Shown piece after piece: positions 9,790 through 20,759 of a DNA stretch of 64,000 bases. A program made the position numbers and the translations under genes. Source of the DNA: Protea cynaroides. Taxonomy: Eukaryota; Streptophyta; Magnoliopsida; Proteales; Proteaceae. The notes beneath the pieces are model-generated. The model worked only from the letters and a program-made list of their open reading frames with translations. It was not told the DNA's origin and searched no databases. Position 1 is the stretch's first letter; each line of letters starts with the position of its first letter. The DNA lies in the NCBI GenBank assembly GCA_028583415.1, contig CM053265.1, forward strand, positions 33,445,294 through 33,509,293, in the 5' to 3' direction.

Positions 9790-10141
9790 TGTAAGACCCG
9801 TGTCAATTTAACCCGGTCTTACCATCTTGAACCAGGTTTACCCATCATGGTCGAGTCAAATGGACCAAGGGCATGAAGGATATCGAGATCCCAGGTACGA
9901 AATCGACCCAAAAACACTTAATTCTAGGGGAGGGTTGCACACCCAGTGAAGCAGGGCCGGACCTCCCAAAATAGAAAGTCAGACCCTCAGTTTTGAAGGG
10001 AGGGTCGGACAGCTTAAGACCCTAGGGTCGACGGGATCATCGACCCTCGGTTTCTGACGAAACTGAAATTAGGATATTTCCTAATTTTCGGTTGGGATTC
10101 TTTACAAATCTCAATGGGTTTATTATAGGACATTCCTAGTC

Positions 10142-10149
10142 TATTTAAA
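10142..10149 (+). promoter_or_regulatory. TATA-like box in S1
   Basis: TATTTAAA at the same offset as in the E1 LTR. Confidence 0.5.
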
Positions 10150-11663
10150 GGACGTCCCTAAGCCACTTTCACTCCTTTCACAACCCTAATTGAATTGAGA
10201 GAAAGAGAGAAGAAGGAAAGGAGGAAGAAGAGAGGCAAGGAAGAGAATCTAGCAAAAAGGAGGAGAAATTGCAGAAAAAAGTAATCTTCTCAGGTATGGA
10301 TATTAATTCCATGAGTTTCTACAGACCTTAGGTTAGATATGGTTGAGTGTAGGATTTCGGAGAAACCCAAACCATCCATCCATGGTTAGGTTTTAATGAT
10401 AAACCATAGGAGGATGCACGAAAAGGAGAAAGATGATTTATACATGGTTCTAGACCATGGAATGAATATTGAGTGAATCTAGGAAGCAAGCCATAGGACC
10501 CCAGACACGAAGAGTGGATTAAAAAGTGGAAATTGGACCAGAGTGCACCGAGGGTCGATAGACCATCCGACCCTAGGTGTTTCTGACCATCGAACCTCAG
10601 CATTCGGGAGGTTCAGAATGGAGGGAGGATCGATAGACCCATCGACCCTACCATCGACCCTAGCATCGACCCTCAGTTGATAGAATGGTTTTTAAATTCT
10701 GAATTAATTCTAATTTTATTCTATCGACTTTGTTAGGTTTGCTAGCAATATAATAACAGTATAAAGGTGATTCTAAAGCTTGGAAAAATATCTATTAGCA
10801 AGCTAAGGTGAGGAACCTTAACCCCAACTAAATTGGTTAATAATAAACTATTTTCTATTTCTTGAGTCCTATGCCATGTTTGAATCTAAGTGAATAATTT
10901 TGTAATGTGCATACAGCATGCCATCCAATATTTCTATTACTTGTTCATGCATATTTACTTTATTGTTTATAACATGATGATGATGATGATAGGAATAGGC
11001 ATGTGACTGTATGTGTGTGGTTGATGTGCTTGATGCGAGCGAGTATCAGGGGAGGTGTGATGAGAACGTCAATAAACGTTAACCTTTGGCGGGTCTTAGC
11101 ACTTTAGCTCTATCTCTAACTTAAGTCTTGTGCATTGACATCGTCGTATAGCCATTACCTTAGCAGAACTACTATGTCGTAGAGTATCAGGGGAGGTGGT
11201 CTCGGTCCTTGTAGTCTCTGAATCTACCGGGGGGCCTTAGCTCTATCTCTATGGATGTTCTGAGGGATGCTGGGGTGAGGCCTTGGATACGCTGTTTGGC
11301 ATTAGGATTGGTTAGCAGCGAGCCCAGTTTGCAAGCGCTCGCTAACAGGGGCTTACTTGTTGGTATAGCATTATATAGCAATAAACGTTAACCTTTGTTG
11401 TATAATGTTATGGTAGGGTGGATGGGGACGACGATAAACGATAACCTTCGGGCGGGCTTCCACACCCTGTGTATAGAGGCGGTGTCAATAAACGTTGACC
11501 TTTGACCACCCAACCTTTCTATTGCACATTGCAAACTATAAACCAAGACCAAATATATAAATTGATTTTTGCATGCATATGTAATGTTGCATTGTTTTGG
11601 CTACTCACTAAGCCGTGTTGTGTGCTCACCCCTCGACGTCGAATATTTTAGTTGATGATGCAA

Positions 11664-11785
11664 GTTATACAGTTGAAGATTACATGAACGCATCGGCGTA
11701 CGGAACTGTAGCAGCTATGGAAGTTGGAGCTGAAGATGATACACACGACTCCTCTTGCGAGTGCAACTCGTGTGTATTCGATTAG
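11664..11785 (+). other. Conserved 122-bp LTR block (S1 copy)
   Basis: The block is open to TAG at 11783-11785 and ends SSCECNSCVFD. The preceding acceptor-like GCAG is GCAA here, and one T fewer upstream puts the preceding frame out of register, while the block itself keeps its length. Confidence 0.4.
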
Positions 11786-12073
11786 ATATTTTTGTAGGTT
11801 TCTTTGTTGGATTTATAAGACATGTATTTGGTATTTAAATATTTATGTCTCAGTTAAACACAGAATAATTTGCTATTATTTATGGGTATCATCTTAGTTC
11901 TCAGTTCATTTATTTATAAGATTTCCGCTAATGTGTATTTACTCTGATTATGATTGTGGATGCGTGTAAAGTTTGGATAACGCGGGGATAGCCTATTAGA
12001 GATCCTGGTTGAGCCGTTGTTTATTTAGCAGTTCATCACACCATTCTGTAGTGTGCGGAATTGGGGTGTGACA

Positions 12074-12078
12074 AAATC
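12074..12078. repeat. Right target-site duplication of S1
   Basis: AAATC, matching the uninterrupted site in E3 at 19397-19401. Confidence 0.85.
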
Positions 12079-12595
12079 AACTGTACAACTAGGATCTCGA
12101 GTAGGCTATATCCGTTTTATCTAAACCCCATACATCCATATTCATAATCAGAGTAAATACACAATAGCGGAAGTCTTATAATAAAATGAACTGAGAATAT
12201 ACTGTGTTATTAATAATTAAATAGCAAATTATTTTGTACCAACTGAGACATAAATAAATATCAAATACATGTCCTTAATAAATCCAAATAAAAAAGCAAG
12301 AAAAATAACTAATCGAATACACATGAGTTGCACTCGCAAGAGGAGTCATGTGTATCCACTTCCTCTTCCACTTCCATCGCCGCCACGTTCCCTCACCTTA
12401 GCTTGTTAATAGATCATCTTCCAAGCTTTAAAATTGCCTTTATAATGTTATTATAATGCTAGAAGACCTAACAAAGTCGATAGAATTTTATTAGAATTAA
12501 TTCTGAATTTATTAACCATATTTTTAACTGGGGGTCGGAGGTAGGGTCGGAGTCATGATCGACCCCTGGTGCAACCACCCCTATTCTGGACTTCC
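12074..12595 (-). repeat. 5' LTR of E2, second fragment, ending at a deletion junction
   Basis: It aligns closely with 19397-19921 of the E3 LTR, including the shared internal loss of about 0.9 kb. Homology stops at GGACTTCCC, where the integrase of E3 begins (CCCATGATCCTTTG). The two parents share the bases TCCC at the join. Confidence 0.88.
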
Positions 12596-15348
12596 CATGA
12601 TCCTTTGAAGTCAATTACACATGCTCGTAGCATATCTTCTAGAATCTGAATTGTACGCTCTGACCGTCCATCTGTCTGTGGATGGAATGCAGTACTAAAC
12701 TTCAATGTTGTACCCATAGCCTTTTGCAATCCTTCCCAAAACTTTGAAGTAAATCGTGGATCTCTATCGGACATAATGCTCCCTGGTACACCGTGCAATC
12801 GAACAATATTATCCACATACAGCTTTGCTAACCTTTCCAGTGTATACTGAGGTCGTATCGGTATAAAGCGAGCTGTCTTAGTCAGACGGTCTACAATCAC
12901 CCAAACTGCGTCAACTACTCGAGGAGTCAGTGGTAATCCCGTGACAAAGTCCATAGTGATGCAGTCCCATTTCCATGATGGTTCCGGTAACGGTTGTAAC
13001 AGTCATACGGGTCTTTGTCGTTCAGTCTTTACTTTCTGATAATTTAGGCATTGAGACACGAACTTAGCTACATCTGCTTTCATCCCTCTCCACCAATATA
13101 GTTTCTTTAGATCATGATACATTTTTTTTACTTTGAGGATGTATCGAATAGATGGTGGTATGGGCTTCTTTCATCAGTCGGTGTCTAATGTCCACACTTT
13201 CTGTTTCGGATACACATATCCTTCCTTTGTACTTCAGTACCTTCTCTTCGTCCAAGGTGAACTCAGGGTTAGTTCTACCTTTTTCGATGTCTTCTTGCAC
13301 CGTTCTCAGGTAAGGGTCTGATTCGATAGCTGTCTTCACTTCATCAATTATGTCCGGTATAATCTTCAATGCAGCGAACATATTTGAAAAATGAGGAATA
13401 AACCCTTGGTTGGCTGATCCATCCGGTGTATCTATCTCATACTGCTCGTTGCCATGATTGAATACCATTTCGATAGTGCACATTGCTGCAGTTGTGCTAA
13501 GCTCTCCTGGAGCTTTTATCATTGCCTTTCTGCTCAACGCATCCGCTACTACATTAGCTTTCCCCGGATGATACTGGATATCACAGTCATAGTCTTTCAG
13601 TAGTTCCAGCCATCTTCTTTGTCTCATATTCAACTCCTTTTGGTTAAATAATAAGTAAGACTTTTATGGTCCGACTTAATCTGAAACTTCTCTCCGTATA
13701 GGTAATGTCTCCATATCTTGACAGCATGTACAACTGCTGCTAACTCCAAATCATGAGTGGGATAGTTTTTCTCATATGTCTTCAACTATCTTGAGGCATA
13801 AGCAATTACTTGTTCTCCTTGCATAAGCACACATCCTAATCCCAGTCCTGACGCATCAGTGTACAGGGTAAATGGCTGTCCTGGGATAGGAATAGTCAAA
13901 ATCGGAGCGGATGTCAACCTGGTCTTCAATGTCTGGAAGCTCTTCTCACATTTATCCGTCCACACAAACTTTTCACCTTTCTTAGTCAAACTGGTCAGAG
14001 GTACGGCAATCCAGGAATAGTCTTCCATAAATCTCCGATAACAACCAGCGAGACCCAGAAAACTTCTAATTTCTGCAACGCTCTTTGGTGCTTCCCACTT
14101 AACAATAGCCTCGATCTTGCTGGGGTCCACTTTGATTCCTTCAGCGGATAGTACATGGCCTAGGAAGGCGACTTCACTTAGCCAAATCTCACACTTGATA
14201 AATTTGGCATATAACTTCTCTTTCCTTAAACGCTGTAGGGCAGCGTTTAGGTTCTTAATATGGGTATCTTTGTCCTTGGAATGTACCAATATATCATCAA
14301 TAAATACAATAACCTACGTATCCAACATATCATGGAAAACCCGGTTCATAAGTTCTATGAAAGTTGCTGGTGCGTTTGTTAATCCAAAAGACATGACCAA
14401 GAATTCATAATGTCCATATCTGGTTCTGAAAGCCGTCTTAGGAATATCACCCTCTTTAATCTTCAACTGGTGGTAGCCTGACCGAAGATCGTTCTTAGAA
14501 AATACTTTTGCCCCTTGCAATTGATCAAACAAGTCATCAATCCTAGGTAGTGGATATTGATTCTTGATTGTCAGCTTGTTCAACTCCTGATAGTCGATAT
14601 ATAATCGAATGCTACCGTCCTTCTTCTTTACGAACAACACTGGTGCTCCCCATGGTGTTATACTTGGTCGAATATAACCCTTGTCCAGCAGTTCCTGTAG
14701 TTGCACTTTCAATTCCTTCAGTTCAGTAGGAGACATTCTATAAGGTGCTTTTGATACTGGTGCGGCTCCAGGTGTAAGATCTATCACAAACTCTGTTGCT
14801 CTGTCGGGTGGTAATCCTGGTAGTTCCTCTGAAAATAAGTCGGGATAGTCCCGCACGACATCAATATCTTCCATTCGTGGTGCTTCCTTGGTTTGGTCGA
14901 CCAGTGATACTAGATACCCGTCTGCCCCCTTCTCAAGGCACTTCTTAGCCTTTAGTGCTTAGAGTATGAGCTTGCATTTACGGGGAAGTTTGGTTCCCGC
15001 AAAATTGAATTTTGCTCCATCTTTGTCTTTAAATGTTAATTTCTTTTCGGCGCATAGTAGGTTCACAGAATGCCGAGCTAACCAGTCCATTCCCAAAATG
15101 ACGTCAAAGTCTGCCATCCCAAGTTGGATCAAGGTTGAATCTAAGGATTTTTCGCCAATGAGAACTGGGCATGGCCCATAACCACTCTAATTCCACTTCT
15201 AACCCCATCGGTGACCGTACAAGTAGTTTGTAGTCCAATGTTTTGATGGGTAAGTTTAGCTTCTTTCCAAACGACACAGATATAAAGGAATGAGTAGCTC
15301 CCGAATCAAAGAGTACTCTGGCGGGTATGCCATTTATAGGTACGATAC
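12593..15348 (-). pseudogene. pol: pol of E3 (protease to integrase core, broken and 3'-truncated)
   Basis: The protease keeps its catalytic motif LFDSGATHS (Asp codon 15305-15307). Reverse transcriptase runs from KAPYRM (about 14750) to its active site FIDDIL (about 14300), but a TAG at 14314 stops it just before. RNase H (LYTDASGLGLG near 13850) ends at a CAG-to-TAG stop at 13786. A frameshift near 13650 and an indel near 13125 break the connection and the integrase zinc region. The integrase core has SDRDPRF (about 12765) and QTDGRSERTIQILED. Beyond DFKGSW (12595) the frame runs into E2 LTR sequence, so its last residues are not integrase. Confidence 0.92.
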
Positions 15349-15415
15349 CTGTGATTTATTTAACTTAGTCTACATGGTCATACAATGTAATACATTTTAA
15401 AGGTTTCGGTCATAC
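15349..15415 (-). other. 67-nt intron-like spacer between gag and protease (E3)
   Basis: It has the borders GTATGA and ATCACAG, with TCACAGGTAT or its close match (TCACAGGTATG) at both ends. Read through, it meets a TGA and would also change frame. Removed, it joins gag to protease in frame. Confidence 0.5.
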
Positions 15416-16679
15416 CTGTGACCACATCGGGTGATGTGGCAGCATCCTCGGATGTAACAGCATATACTCATCCTTGATGTAAGTGCTTCTTGGGCTTAGG
15501 ACACTCCCTTGCCATATGTCCCGTTTGGCTGCAGTTATAACATCTCGGACCTTCAGAATTTGGCTTTGGTTGTTGTTGAGTTACCAGGGTAGTCTAGGAT
15601 GCAGCAGTAAAGCCTTGAACACGGAAGGGTTTAAATGTCTTGTTGTGCCCTCCGTTATAAGCATTTCCGACTGGCCTTTTTAGGGCTCTATTCCGTGTAA
15701 AGTAACTTTCCTTCTGGCTCGATTCTATAACTCGAGCAATTTGGACAGATTCATTATATATCTTCTTTTCCAATCACAGAACGTGCTCTCTGATGCTTCC
15801 TCTAAGCCCCGTGACAAACCTAGGAGTCTTAGTGTCTTCTTCTTGCATAGTAAGTGGTGCAAAGAAAAACAGCTCCTCATAACGCTATTGATATGCATCC
15901 ACGGACATCTGGCCCTGATATAAACTCAAGAACTCCTTCTCCATAGAATCTCTGAAGCTTCGGAGAAAATACTTCTCAAAGAAAGCTTCTTTATAAATAG
16001 CCCAAGTCAATAAGGCATGCTTGGTCAATAGATAGGCCCTATTAGATTTCCACCAATGATGTGCATCGCCTTTTAGCATGAAAGTGGCACATAGTACCTT
16101 TTCTTCTTCTGTAATAGTCATCATACGAAAATTTCTCTCCATCTCGTCGATCCAGTGTGCTGGCCATAACGGATCAGACGGTTTACCATTAAATTCCTTG
16201 GGCTTCATCTTCAAAAATCTCTCAACCAGTCGAGAGTGATCCATCTGATTTTGGGGGTATGCCCCAAACATAGGTTGTGGATACTGATAATGAACCTGAG
16301 CTGCTTCTGGACCTGGTACTAGAATCTGTGCAACTAGTGGTTGAGATGTTTGAGGTGCTAGGTGGTTACCCACCGGTGCTGCACTGACTTGTCCAGTCTG
16401 CATGGGTGTAGCATGTGCGTCCTGGAACATAATCCCCATTGCAACTTGCATTTGAGCCTGTGCGTGTTGCATTTGTTGCTGCTGCTGTGCTAAGTTCATC
16501 ACCACGGTTGCTAACTCCAGTGGTGGGGGTGGCAAGTTTGTAGGATTCGCCTGAACCGGATTTTCTGGTGGTGCAACCTGCGGGTTTCCCAGTGCATATA
16601 TATTTTCTTGACTAGTTTCCTCCACAGGTGGTGGTGGAACTGCATTTCGGCTCTGCCTGGTTACTCTACACCCAGACAT
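15416..16679 (-). pseudogene. gag: gag of E3 (nearly open; one early stop)
   Basis: The start ATG at 16679 (MSGCRVTRQSRNAVPPPP) opens 264 codons without a break: the Pro/Gln-rich head, then the capsid domain (DPLWPAHWIDEMERNF, LKGDAHHWWKS, EKYFLRSF). A CAG-to-TAG change at 15885 stops it within SVDAYQQRYEEL. The C-terminal part beyond remains legible. It includes an intact CCHC knuckle (CYNC, TGHMAREC; about 15501-15541), which binds the element RNA in working copies. This is the best-kept gag head in the window. Confidence 0.9.
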
Positions 16680-17188
16680 ATTTTCTTCTAAGAATGGGGG
16701 TGCTTGAAAATCATCAAAATACGTGAGACAATCATGTATACTTCATGTAGGCATGCAAACCGATATAAACTTTCAAAATTTTCAGCTCACTGTATGAAAA
16801 TTACTGTCTTTTCTATGCAGGGTCGATGGTGGGGGTCGATGATATGTTCGACCATCAGTATTCGACCCTGGGAATAACCTGTTCTTCTAGAGAGCTGGGG
16901 GTCGATATGGGGGTCGATGGGTGTCCGACCCCCAGGTCCGACCCCTAGTTTTCTGTCAGATTCCCGAGAGCTGGGGGTCGATATGGGGGTCGGTATGGGG
17001 GTCGATGATCCTGGTCGAATTGTCCGACCCCTAGACCAAAAATCAGACATTTAAGATCCGAATTTGGGTTCATTTCCCATCATTTCTTTCCCGTTTCGAC
17101 TCGTCTCTCACCTCTGAGTTGCTACAGTGCCACTCCGCTGTATTGACCATTTTGGTTCCGTGTTTCGACGTCCACATCACTCCTACAG
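16680..17188. other. Divergent spacer between gag start and antisense exon 1 (E3)
   Basis: No gene. It holds TATAAA on the plus strand at 16764-16769 and two near-identical units of about 73 bp (starting near 16899 and 16973) rich in GGGGGTCGAT and CCGACCC, followed by antisense exon 1 up to CTACAG/GTATGT at 17188/17189. Confidence 0.5.
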
Positions 17189-17631
17189 GTATGTTTCCTC
17201 ATTTTTTACCTGTGTTTAGGTTTCCATTTCTAGGTTTTTTCCCATTTAACTTGTATTTTTCAAATTAAATTTTTTCCAACCATACAAATTTGATTTTATT
17301 GGGGGCTTTTGTTATTGGTGTCTCTTGGAACGAAATCCCTCAAAAAAATTTCAGTTTCATCGGTTGGTTTATTGAGAAACTTGAATTTTTGCTCTTTTTG
17401 CCCTAATTTGTCGAAATTTTTGATTTCTCGCAATTTCTTCAAATTGGATCCCATTAGTTAGAATTTCCTACTGTGTGAGTGTTGTAGGATATGTTAGAAC
17501 CTACGTATGTCCTCCTACCCATGTGTATGGGTGACAAGTGATGCTTTTGGCCAACTTATGTCGTTATAATGTCAAAATTTTGGCTTTTCTACCCTACTAA
17601 CGTACTATCTGTTTTTCTTTCTTATTTGCAG
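17189..17631 (+). other. 5'-leader intron of the antisense gene (E3 copy, 443 nt)
   Basis: The donor is CAG/GTATGT and the acceptor CTTATTTGCAG. TACTAAC (about 17595) is a perfect branch-site consensus some 36 bp before the acceptor. This is the cleanest of the copies. Confidence 0.75.
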
Positions 17632-17636
17632 ATATC

Positions 17637-19069
17637 ATGGCTCGTACCAAAGTACCTAGAGTTCGTGATCCTCTTCGTTTCTGTTCCAACGAAGCCGAGG
17701 CACAGTATGCCCACTTCGCTTGCAAGAAAGTAGAGGGTGGTGGTTAGGTGAACTTAGCTGAGTTAGCCCTGTTCAATGTAGAGTGGGCGTTTGGTGATAT
17801 GGGATGGCTCCCTATCATCACTTACGACGCTTGCACCTATCCGGATTTGGTACGCCACTTCTATTGTAACCTCCAGTAGGTGGGGGATTACATTGATGTC
17901 GAAAGGGGTCATGAGCTGCGCATCACAAGCTATGTCAAAGAGGTGAAAATTTCATTCGATTATCGACAGCTGGCCGACCTACTGGGAATTTCCTATGACG
18001 GCCCCATGGTGTACTGTGGTCCTGGAGAGCACCAGTTCTCCTCCACCTGGATGAGGGCTGAGATTGATAATCAGCTTCTATGACTTGACCGTTGGCAGAT
18101 GAGGGCATGCTATATGCGTCCAGCTCCACGGGTATATTGCAAGATTATTCAGCATAACCTGATCCCATAGAGTGGCCATTACGAGAGGGTTTCCCAGCTG
18201 ACTCAGTATCTGTTGTACAACATTTGCACTAGACAGCCCGTCTACCTTCTGTACATCATTATGCGTACTATGATTACTCTACGTTGCCTAGTCACACTGG
18301 CAACCTTTTGTACTGACGTATGATCACTGTTCTGCTTACCTGCCTGGGGGTTGATTTATTGGATGTGAAGATTCAAGAGAAGTCCTTCTCATCGCCTCTA
18401 GATTGGGAGGCTATTTGCAAGATGGGCATGCAGGATGCTCAGGTCAGTGATGAGGGGAGGAACGCGATGGTGCACCCTCGCACTCGCGTAGAGATAGCTG
18501 ACGCTGAGGCAGCTGCCACCATTGCTGGAGTTCATGCAGAGCCTGCTGATGATTATGACCGCATGTACATGGATGTAGACATGATACCACCGCCTTTACC
18601 TACGCATGCGGCTGGAGCTGGTACTTCATATGCGGCTGGTCCTTCTCTTGAGGCTGGTCCTTCTCATGCTGCTGGTCCTTCACACCCCCCTTCTGATATG
18701 ATGGAGATGATGCATGAGATCAAGAAGGCTCAGCGTACATCTGATCTGAGGATGGTAGAGTTACTAGAAGCTCAGCGTGTGAGAGTGGATGGGCTCATAG
18801 ACGCCCAGCGTACATCAGACATGAGGATGGGAGAGTTACTAAAAGCTCAGCGGGTGAGAGTGGATGAGCTATTAGACTCCCAACGGACATCAGCCATGAG
18901 GATGGGAGAGCTCATGGAGGCTCAGCACCGGACTGATCAGCGGGTAGCCGATCTTACAACTAGTCTGCAGACGACCCAGACTCAGATAGCCTGGTTGACT
19001 GGAGTCTACACTGAGGACTATGACAAAGATTGTGAGGCGCCGCCTCCTCCTTCGCCTCTAGCTTCATGA
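17637..19069 (+). pseudogene. Antisense gene of the element (E3 copy, broken)
   Basis: This copy keeps the start ATG (17637, context ATCATGG), five bases after the intron acceptor. Stops lie at 17745 (TAG), 17877 (TAG) and 18081 (TGA), and a 1-bp loss near 18275 shifts the frame. From 18320 the frame is open to the TGA at 19067-19069. This part holds the segment GVDLLDVKIQEKSFSSPLDW, the acid MYMDVD stretch, the GPSHAAGPSHPP linker, and tandem repeats (ELLEAQRVRVDGLIDAQRTS, ELLKAQRVRVDELLDSQRTS) that predict a long coiled coil. The C-terminus EAPPPPSPLAS is shared by all copies. Homology to any host gene is not recognised. Confidence 0.8.
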
Positions 19070-19333
19070 TTGTATCTTTTCTCTTTCTTTGTACTACAGA
19101 GTCACTATCCGGGTTGTGGACTGTACTCTGTTTTAGATATGTATATACGTTTGTTTCTTTCACATTGTATTTAAATTTGTTCTTCCTTTAATAGATGCGT
19201 TATTCTCTTTTAAGTTTGGTCTCAAACATCACTTGGGCCTATAATGTGTTAGTATTACTATTTTTACTTTTATCCTATCTGAATTCACAATTTGTCATGA
19301 ATGTGTGCTAGTTTAGGGGACAAGGCCTGAGAT
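19070..19333. other. Untranslated region between antisense gene and primer site (E3)
   Basis: Same content as 9460-9720: a T-rich candidate 3' UTR for the antisense gene and the leader of the element. No reading frame. Confidence 0.45.
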
Positions 19334-19345
19334 GCTCGGATACCA
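19334..19345 (-). other. Primer binding site of E3 (variant)
   Basis: The minus strand reads TGGTATCCGAGC, one base off the tRNA-iMet complement TGGTATCAGAGC. The same variant stands at 59040-59051. Confidence 0.8.
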
Positions 19346-19348
19346 AGT

Positions 19349-20759
19349 TGTTACACCCCAATTCCACTCTATTCAGAATGGTATGATGAACCGCTAACAA
19401 ATCAACGGTTCAACCAGGATCTCGAGTAGGCTATATCCGTTTAATCTAAACCCCATACATCCATATTCATAATCAGAGTAAATACACAATAGCAAAAGTC
19501 TTATAATAAAATGAACTGAGAATCTACTGTGTTATTAATAATTAAATAGCAAATTATTTTGTATCAACTGAGACATAAATAAATATCAAATACATGTCCT
19601 TAATAAATCCAAATAAAGAAAACTAGAAAAATAACTAATCGAATACACATGAGTTGCACTCGCAAGAGGAGTCATGTGTATCCACTTCCTCTTCCACTTC
19701 CATCGCCGCCACATTCCCTCACCTTAGATTGTTAATAGATCTTCTTCCAAGCTTTAGAATCACCTTTATAATGTTATTATAATGCTAGAAGACCTAACAA
19801 AGTCGATAGAATTTAATTAGAATTAATTCCGAATTTAAAACCATATTTTTAACTGGGGGTCAGAGGTAGGGTCGGAGTCATGATCGACCCCTGGTGCAAC
19901 CACCCCTATTCTGGACTTCCCGAACATTGGGGGTCGATGTTCAGGGTCTGGTAGGGTTGATTGGCCATCGACCCCCTGTGCGACCCCTGTGGGTTTTGGT
20001 CAATTTTCTTCCTTTCAGTCCATTCTTCGTGTTTGGGGTCCTATGGCTTGTTCCTAAAGTCCATTCTACATACATTCTTTGGTCTAAAACCATGAATCAT
20101 TCACCTATATAGCTTTCATGAATTCCCCCATGGTTTTCCATGAAAACCTACCCATGGGTTGATGGTTTGGGACTCTCCGAGATCATACTCTCTTCATTAC
20201 CTAACCTAAGATCTGTAGAAAATCATGAAATTAGTATCCATACCTGAGAAGAATACTCCTTCTCTGTAGCTCTTCTCCTTTTTGCTTTCTTCTCTTCCTT
20301 GTTTCTCTTCTTCTTCTCTTCCTTCTCTTCTCTTTCTCTTAATTCAATTAGGATTGTAAAAGGAGTGAAAGGGGCTTGGGGACATCCTACTTATAGAGTA
20401 AAAACTCCTAAAATAAGTCTCATTGAGGTTAGGAAAGAGTCCAACCAAAATTAGGAAACATTCCTAATTTCTGTTTCTGGCAGCAACTGGGGGTCGATGA
20501 GGGGGTCGATGATCCCATCGACCCCTAATTCCTAAAGTGTCCGACCTCCTCTCTAAAATAGGGGGTCTGACTTTCTGTCTTGGGGGGTCCGACCCTCCCT
20601 TGCTGGGTATGCGACCCTCCCCTTAATTTAATTGTTTTTGGGTCAATTTGATACTTGGGATCACGATCTCCTTCACGCCCTTGGTCCATTTGGCTCGACC
20701 ATGATGGGTAAACCTGATTCAAGGTGGTAAGACCGGGTTAGTTTGATACGGGTCTTACA
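19349..20759 (-). repeat. 5' LTR of E3 (short type, 1411 bp)
   Basis: Minus strand, TGTAAGACCC (20759) to GGGTGTAACA (19349). Compared with the 2.3-kb LTRs it lacks about 0.9 kb, from just after the GTGAGGGAA near the candidate splice donor to the GTGGCGGCG inside the 122-bp block. The lost part includes the GAT microsatellite and all cassettes. The remnant of the E2 LTR has the same loss. A TATA-like CTATAAG lies at 20396-20390. Confidence 0.9.
20390..20396 (-). promoter_or_regulatory. TATA-like box in the E3 LTR
   Basis: CTATAAG on the minus strand, about 365 bp into the LTR, upstream of the purine-rich leader (about 20280-20345). Confidence 0.5.

Larger units (their letters stand above)
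9790..12073 (+). mobile_element. S1: solo LTR nested in the LTR of E2 (2284 bp)
   Basis: A full LTR (TGTAAGACCC to GGTGTGACA) with no internal region and a 5-bp target duplication, which is the scar of recombination between the two LTRs of an inserted element. It has the same length and layout as the E1 LTR: TATA-like CTATTTAAAG at 10141-10150, purine-rich leader, candidate donor AAGGTGAGG near 10805, GAT microsatellite near 10975, cassettes near 11071, 11380, 11430 and 11477, and the 122-bp block. It must be younger than E2. Confidence 0.95.
12593..20759 (-). mobile_element. E3: Ty3/gypsy chromovirus, minus strand, 3'-truncated
   Basis: Minus strand: 5' LTR (20759-19349), primer site, antisense gene on the plus strand, gag, intron-like spacer, pol. 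Pol ends inside the integrase core at the codons for DFKGSW and is fused to the LTR of E2. E2 and E3 lie in the same direction and have near-identical short LTRs. That suggests they were units of one LTR-shared tandem before the deletion. The LTR end at 20759 touches the CT array directly. Confidence 0.92.

Noticed and set aside
12553..12954. Frame that joins integrase to an odd Arg/Gly tail
   Set aside because: The tail is LTR sequence read through a deletion junction at about 12593, not a new protein domain.
19349..20759. Short LTR as a spliced-out (retro-copied) intron
   Set aside because: The join keeps GTGAGGGAA of the donor side and removes part of the 122-bp block, so it does not match the candidate splice sites.
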